NCBI GenBank assembly: GCA_016806645.1
Contig: JACSYO010002062.1
Span: forward strand, 5,401,501 to 5,465,500
Direction: 5' to 3'
Length of the DNA: 64,000 nt
Origin: Ophiodon elongatus
Taxonomy: Eukaryota; Chordata; Actinopteri; Perciformes; Hexagrammidae
This document shows positions 60,741 to 64,000 of the stretch, piece after piece; position 1 is the first letter of the stretch, and every line of letters starts with the position of its first letter. Under the pieces are notes generated by a model. The model saw only the letters and a list, made by a program, of their open reading frames with translations, had not been told where the DNA came from and ran no database searches. A program made the translations under genes and the position numbers.

Positions 60741-60930
60741 AGGAGAAAAGGAACACCCCAAAGACAACCCCAAACTCCCCTAAAAAATAACCAACCACCA
60801 AACCCAAACTAAGGTGAACACCAACCAATAAACCGCAATAAATTAATACGCATAACGAAGGGAAAAAATAAATCGAAAGAACCTCTCACTCAGCGACTCA
60901 CTCACACACGCTCACTCCCAGCATGCACCA

Positions 60931-60974
60931 GAGAGAGAGAGAGGGAGAGAGTGCGAGAGAGACAGACAGGAGGT
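60931..60974. repeat. GA/TC-rich tract, 5' flank of the LINE
   Basis: GAGAGAGAGAGAGGGAGAGA then GTGCGAGAGAGACAGACAGG on the plus strand, at the 5' end of the minus-strand LINE. Confidence 0.85.
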
Positions 60975-61135
60975 GTTACAATGCCATTGACTGAATATCT
61001 CCAAGTCATTTGTTTATGTCTGTGTGTCTGTGGCTGTCAAACTGCAGTAATTAGCTCATCACAAACACCTGGGTGCTCCCACATCAAAAGGTTTCCATAG
61101 TGATTACTTCAAAGAGACTCCAGTTCCATAGGGTT
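60975..61135 (+). repeat. Dispersed repeat B, copy 3 (first half)
   Basis: TGACTGAATATCTCCAAGTC, GCAGTAATTAGCTCATCACA and AAGAGACTCCAGTTCCATAG match copies 1 and 2. The copy stops at about 61135. Confidence 0.9.
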
Positions 61136-61164
61136 AACATGTACGAAAGAAATAGAATAATAAA

Positions 61165-61420
61165 AAGTTGAACTAGAAAATGCATTTCCTGCTGAAAATG
61201 CGTTAGAATGCTGAAAGTTGAAATTTGAAGCTGAAATATTTGAAAATTTCTGAAAATAACTAAAAACTTCTGAAAATAGCTGAAAATACAGAACTCTGGC
61301 GATGACCTCACGCACTCTGAGCAGTGCCACACAGAATGATGATTATTATTATGATGTTGAAGCCCGCAGGAGTTTAGTCTGTGTGCTGTGGCACCAAGGC
61401 TTTCGAGCCTTATTGCCTTC
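61165..61420 (+). repeat. Dispersed repeat A, second copy
   Basis: AAATGCATTTCCTGCTGAAA with repeated GCTGAAAAT-like units, then TGATGACCTCACGCACTCTG-like sequence (compare 54363) and AAGCCCGCAGGAGTTTAGTC (compare 33550). Confidence 0.85.
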
Positions 61421-61785
61421 AGCCACACAGAATAACGGAGTTACAACACATTCAATACATATGATATAAATTATTCATATAATGAGAATAGTAGTCATGA
61501 AGTTTCGACGGCCAAACTATTACTGCTGCATTAATGTGTATTTTGCATCTACAGCTGTAGATGTTTATGGTTTTGCTCATTTTCAGCTACTTCTTATAAA
61601 GCCAATCCAAGTATATTTTTTTAAATCGTGTATTTATATTAAGAAATACATAAAAATCCTTCAGATGAATTAAAAAAAAAACAAATTATGGATATACATG
61701 GTTTTCACTGGACAGCAGGGTACGGATATTACCATAGTTACCCATACAGTTTGTAATGTCTACTGACATTTTTGAAATATGACAA

Positions 61786-61930
61786 CAAGAAATTAAATTA
61801 AATTAAATCAAATTTGTATAGCCCAATATCACAAATCATAAGTTTTCCTCAGAGGGCTTTACAATCACAAAAACACGGCAGCCTTTTACTGTATTTAAAA
61901 GGGAACAAGGCCGCAGAGACGTAAACAATA
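61786..61930 (+). repeat. Partial copy of the dispersed repeat at 40918
   Basis: Starts with an AAATT tandem run, then TAGCCCAATATCACAAATCA and CCTCAGAGGGCTTTACAATC, after which it diverges. Confidence 0.6.
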
Positions 61931-62096
61931 GAATGTGACAGAGCTTCACAATTTTCAAATAAAAACAATCTGGCAGGTGAAAGTCATAAGGGGCTACTAA
62001 CTTACAAAGAAATATTTACAAATGTTGATTTTATGAAGGAAAATATAAAAAAAAAAGTTTTCAAGCAGGTCCAACCTCTGTGGTAACAACTGAACG

Positions 62097-63824
62097 ATGA
62101 ACACCATCTTCTACGATGCGGTCAACGACCTCCGTCTGGAAGGGAAGCTGTGCGACGCTATGATCGTAGTCGACGGCGTCGTGTTCAAAGTCCACCGGAT
62201 CATCCTCTGCAACTGCAGCTCATACTTCAGGTGAGCTCGTAATTATGAGTTACTATCTCGTGATTACAAGAAAAAAGTATCTCATAAATATGAAAAACGT
62301 TAATGTAGCCGTAGTTCGGCAAAGTTGGAAAGATATTCACGGATCTCAGACTTCCCTGATCGATAATTCACGAACATCTTACGACTCCTTGCAACCGTAG
62401 TACGGTATAGACAACGGGCTGCAACCGAATCTTTCATCAAAACTAGTCCTTTGAGTTAGAAAAATCGAATGTGCAGCCGGTTATGAGACGAGTGAGCGTC
62501 TAGAAAGTGCAATGCTGAAAAGACATACAACAAAAATATTCAATATCTTCACTGTTATACAATGTAGTGTCACCAGAAACACTTAATGCATCCGTGTTCT
62601 CCCTCTGGAGAAAGAAAAATACTTTTTCATAATTTTGGTGAATGTTTATTGGGAATTTTTGGGGTTGCAGCTATAATTAGGTTGTAGCTGGTTATTACGG
62701 GTTTATTTTTCTCATAATTATGAGATAATGTATTGTAATTACTAGACAATAACTTATAATTCCGAAAATAGATATCTAATTATTTTTCTTTTGTGAAAGC
62801 AATGTGCTTCCATGTTTAGCAGCTAACTTTTTCTCAGAAGATGGTGGAGATTAAAACAGAGTTTAAAAGAAAAGAGAATATTGGATTTATCTTTATTAAA
62901 AGTTTATCTTTTTAGTGGCTCCAGAGGGAGCTGTGTGAAGTCATACTATACATGTACTATACATATGTTGATTATTTGCTCAATGTTGTGCATTTATTTG
63001 TTGGCCTTAAACCGACCAGTTGAAGAATAATGGCTATAAAATATATATAAAAGTCACGTGTGTAATTTGTGTGTCATTGTAGAATGTACTTTCATTATAC
63101 TATTGTTCTGTTTTATCATTGTTGGTCTGCCATTTCTATCTTGTAAGGCACTTTGTTTTTAAAAGTGCTATATGAATACATTTAATTATCATATTATCTT
63201 GAGTCTGACCATGTTAGAGGACTGCAGTACTAAACTGGTGGAATACTAGAAGTTGTGAAAGTATCAGAGAAAGACCCTCTTAAAATGCTGGTTCCTGTGA
63301 CTTCACTGCAGACCTCTGAACTCTGATCCCACAGAGATCTCTTCTGCAGTAAATCCTCAACATCAGCGGAGCAGATCTACACCTTCTTCCACGTGTCCCC
63401 CGAAATAATGACCCTCATTGTGGAGTACGCCTACACCGGCTCCGTCTCCCTGAAGGAGGACAGCGTGCTGGAGCTGTTGGCGGGAGCGGACCACTTCGCC
63501 ATCAAGGGCCTCATGCGGGCCTGCTGCGACTTCCTGGAGCGGCAGCTCAACGTGAAGAACTGCGTCCACGTCTGCATGTTGGCGGACTTCCACGGATGTC
63601 CCGAGCTGAGGCAGAAGGCCTACGTCTACATCCTGCATAACTTCGAGGAGGTCGCAGGGTTCTCTGTGAAGTTCCTGCACCTCTCTGCGCAGCAGCTGGC
63701 GGATTTAATTGAAAAGGACGAGCTCAACGTGCGGCAGGAGAGCACCGCGTTTGAGGCCGTCCTCCTCTGGATCAACTACGCGCCCGAGGAACGCAGGGGT
63801 CACATGGCCACGCTGCTGAGCAAG
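62097..63824 (+). CDS. klhl10: Kelch-like BTB-BACK protein, klhl10-like, first two coding exons
   Basis: Substrate adaptor for Cullin-3 ubiquitin ligases; KLHL10 acts in male germ cells. Exons 62097-62230 and 63335-63824 join in phase (AG|A, Arg) to 208 residues, and the gene continues beyond the window. The BTB domain starts NDLRLEGKLCDAMIVVDGVV and FKVHRIILCNCSSYF, then IYTFFHVSPEIMTLIVEYAY. The BACK part has CVHVCMLADFHGCPELRQKA, YVYILHNFEEVAGF and LNVRQESTAFEAVLLWI. The ELRQKAYVYILHNFEE run and NVRQE..FEA are close to KLHL10, but many KLHL paralogues are similar and the Kelch repeats are not visible, so the symbol is tentative. The ATG at 62097 is followed at once by the BTB start, as in KLHL10. 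The second exon ends at the donor GTAACC. Confidence 0.85.
62231..63334 (+). other. Intron 1 of the klhl10-like gene
   Basis: A 1.1-kb GT-AG intron. It holds an AT-rich stretch and a LINE-tail-like AGGCACTTTG..AAAAGTGCTATATGAAT at 63138-63185. No other feature seen. Confidence 0.8.
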
Positions 63825-63924
63825 GTAACCGAGGGGTTTCCAGGTACTAGTGCTCCCATTTTGAGAGAGTGTGCCGACTATAGGTCTTGGTACTTTGGCA
63901 CCCAACAGTATAAAAAAATGACTA

Positions 63925-64000
63925 TTATTATTAATAGTAATAATCTATATTTATATAGCACATTTCATACAGACTATGTAGCTCAAAGTGCTGTACATTT
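63925..64000 (+). repeat. Dispersed repeat fragment running off the window
   Basis: AATCTATATTTATATAGCAC and GCTCAAAGTGCTGTACATTT are the characteristic start of a common fish interspersed repeat. It lies in intron 2 of the klhl10-like gene. Confidence 0.6.

Larger units (their letters stand above)
55507..60930 (-). mobile_element. Tx1-clade (L1-like) LINE, nearly full length but inactive
   Basis: A 5.4-kb non-LTR retrotransposon with ORF1 (RRM-like plus CCHC knuckle) followed by ORF2 (APE-type endonuclease plus reverse transcriptase plus C-terminal domain), the arrangement of the Tx1 branch of the L1 group. The 3' end on the minus strand is AATAAAGTGTTTTTGAAAAA followed by TAAAAATCTCCC. Both flanks are pyrimidine-rich TC tracts on the minus strand (55425-55506 and 60931-60974), suggesting insertion in a TC microsatellite, as reported for some Tx1 families. 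Several nonsense codons and frameshifts are present. Confidence 0.88.

Noticed and set aside
60265..60812. Plus-strand ORFs of 77-118 residues
   Set aside because: Antisense of LINE ORF1 RRM region, no independent support.

Overview
This looks like a window of nuclear DNA from a teleost (ray-finned) fish. The genes have many short exons with GT-AG introns. CA/GT and GA/TC microsatellites are very frequent. The mobile-element mix is typical of fish: a Tx1-type LINE, piggyBac, Ty3/gypsy-like and endogenous-retrovirus fragments, tRNA-derived SINEs and short inverted-repeat (MITE-like) elements. The egg-coat gene has a fish-type architecture: no transmembrane segment and almost no 3' UTR. I cannot name a species.

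Layout: (1) 1-7381, plus strand: the last 12 coding exons of nckap1, encoding the C-terminal 427 residues of a WAVE-complex subunit. (2) 7382-16138: nckap1 3' UTR and gene-poor DNA. (3) 16139-23446, minus strand: a five-exon inhibitor-1/DARPP-32 family gene (ppp1r1c-like) whose exons join in frame to 175 residues. (4) 23447-32177: gene-poor and rich in repeats. (5) 32178-40343, minus strand: a complete eight-exon plekha3 (FAPP1) gene, 260 residues. (6) 40344-43260: dispersed repeats and a decayed piggyBac element. (7) 43673-48728, minus strand: a complete 21-exon zona pellucida-domain gene (zpax-like), 912 residues, with a TATA box and a poly(A) signal overlapping the stop codon. (8) 48900-61900: a mobile-element landfill with endogenous retrovirus pol/gag-like remnants, a Ty3/gypsy-like integrase-RT fragment with an LTR, several copies of fish dispersed repeats, and a 5.4-kb degenerate Tx1-clade LINE embedded in GA/TC tracts. 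(9) 62097 to beyond 63824, plus strand: the first two coding exons of a BTB-BACK-Kelch gene resembling klhl10.

The host genes are not an operon-like unit. nckap1 (actin nucleation), ppp1r1c (PP1 inhibition) and plekha3 (PI4P binding at the Golgi) all have human counterparts on 2q31-q32, so the left 40 kb looks like a rearranged conserved synteny block. The zp and klhl10-like genes are of types usually expressed in gonads. Exon boundaries were read by eye from splice dinucleotides; reading-frame phase was checked across every junction and closes for all five gene models. I did not find a clearly new biological system. The most interesting items are a Tx1 LINE in a GA/TC tract, a perfect ERE palindrome in a piggyBac terminal repeat next to the egg-coat gene, an intron-like insert in the piggyBac ORF, and an integrase-before-RT retroelement.
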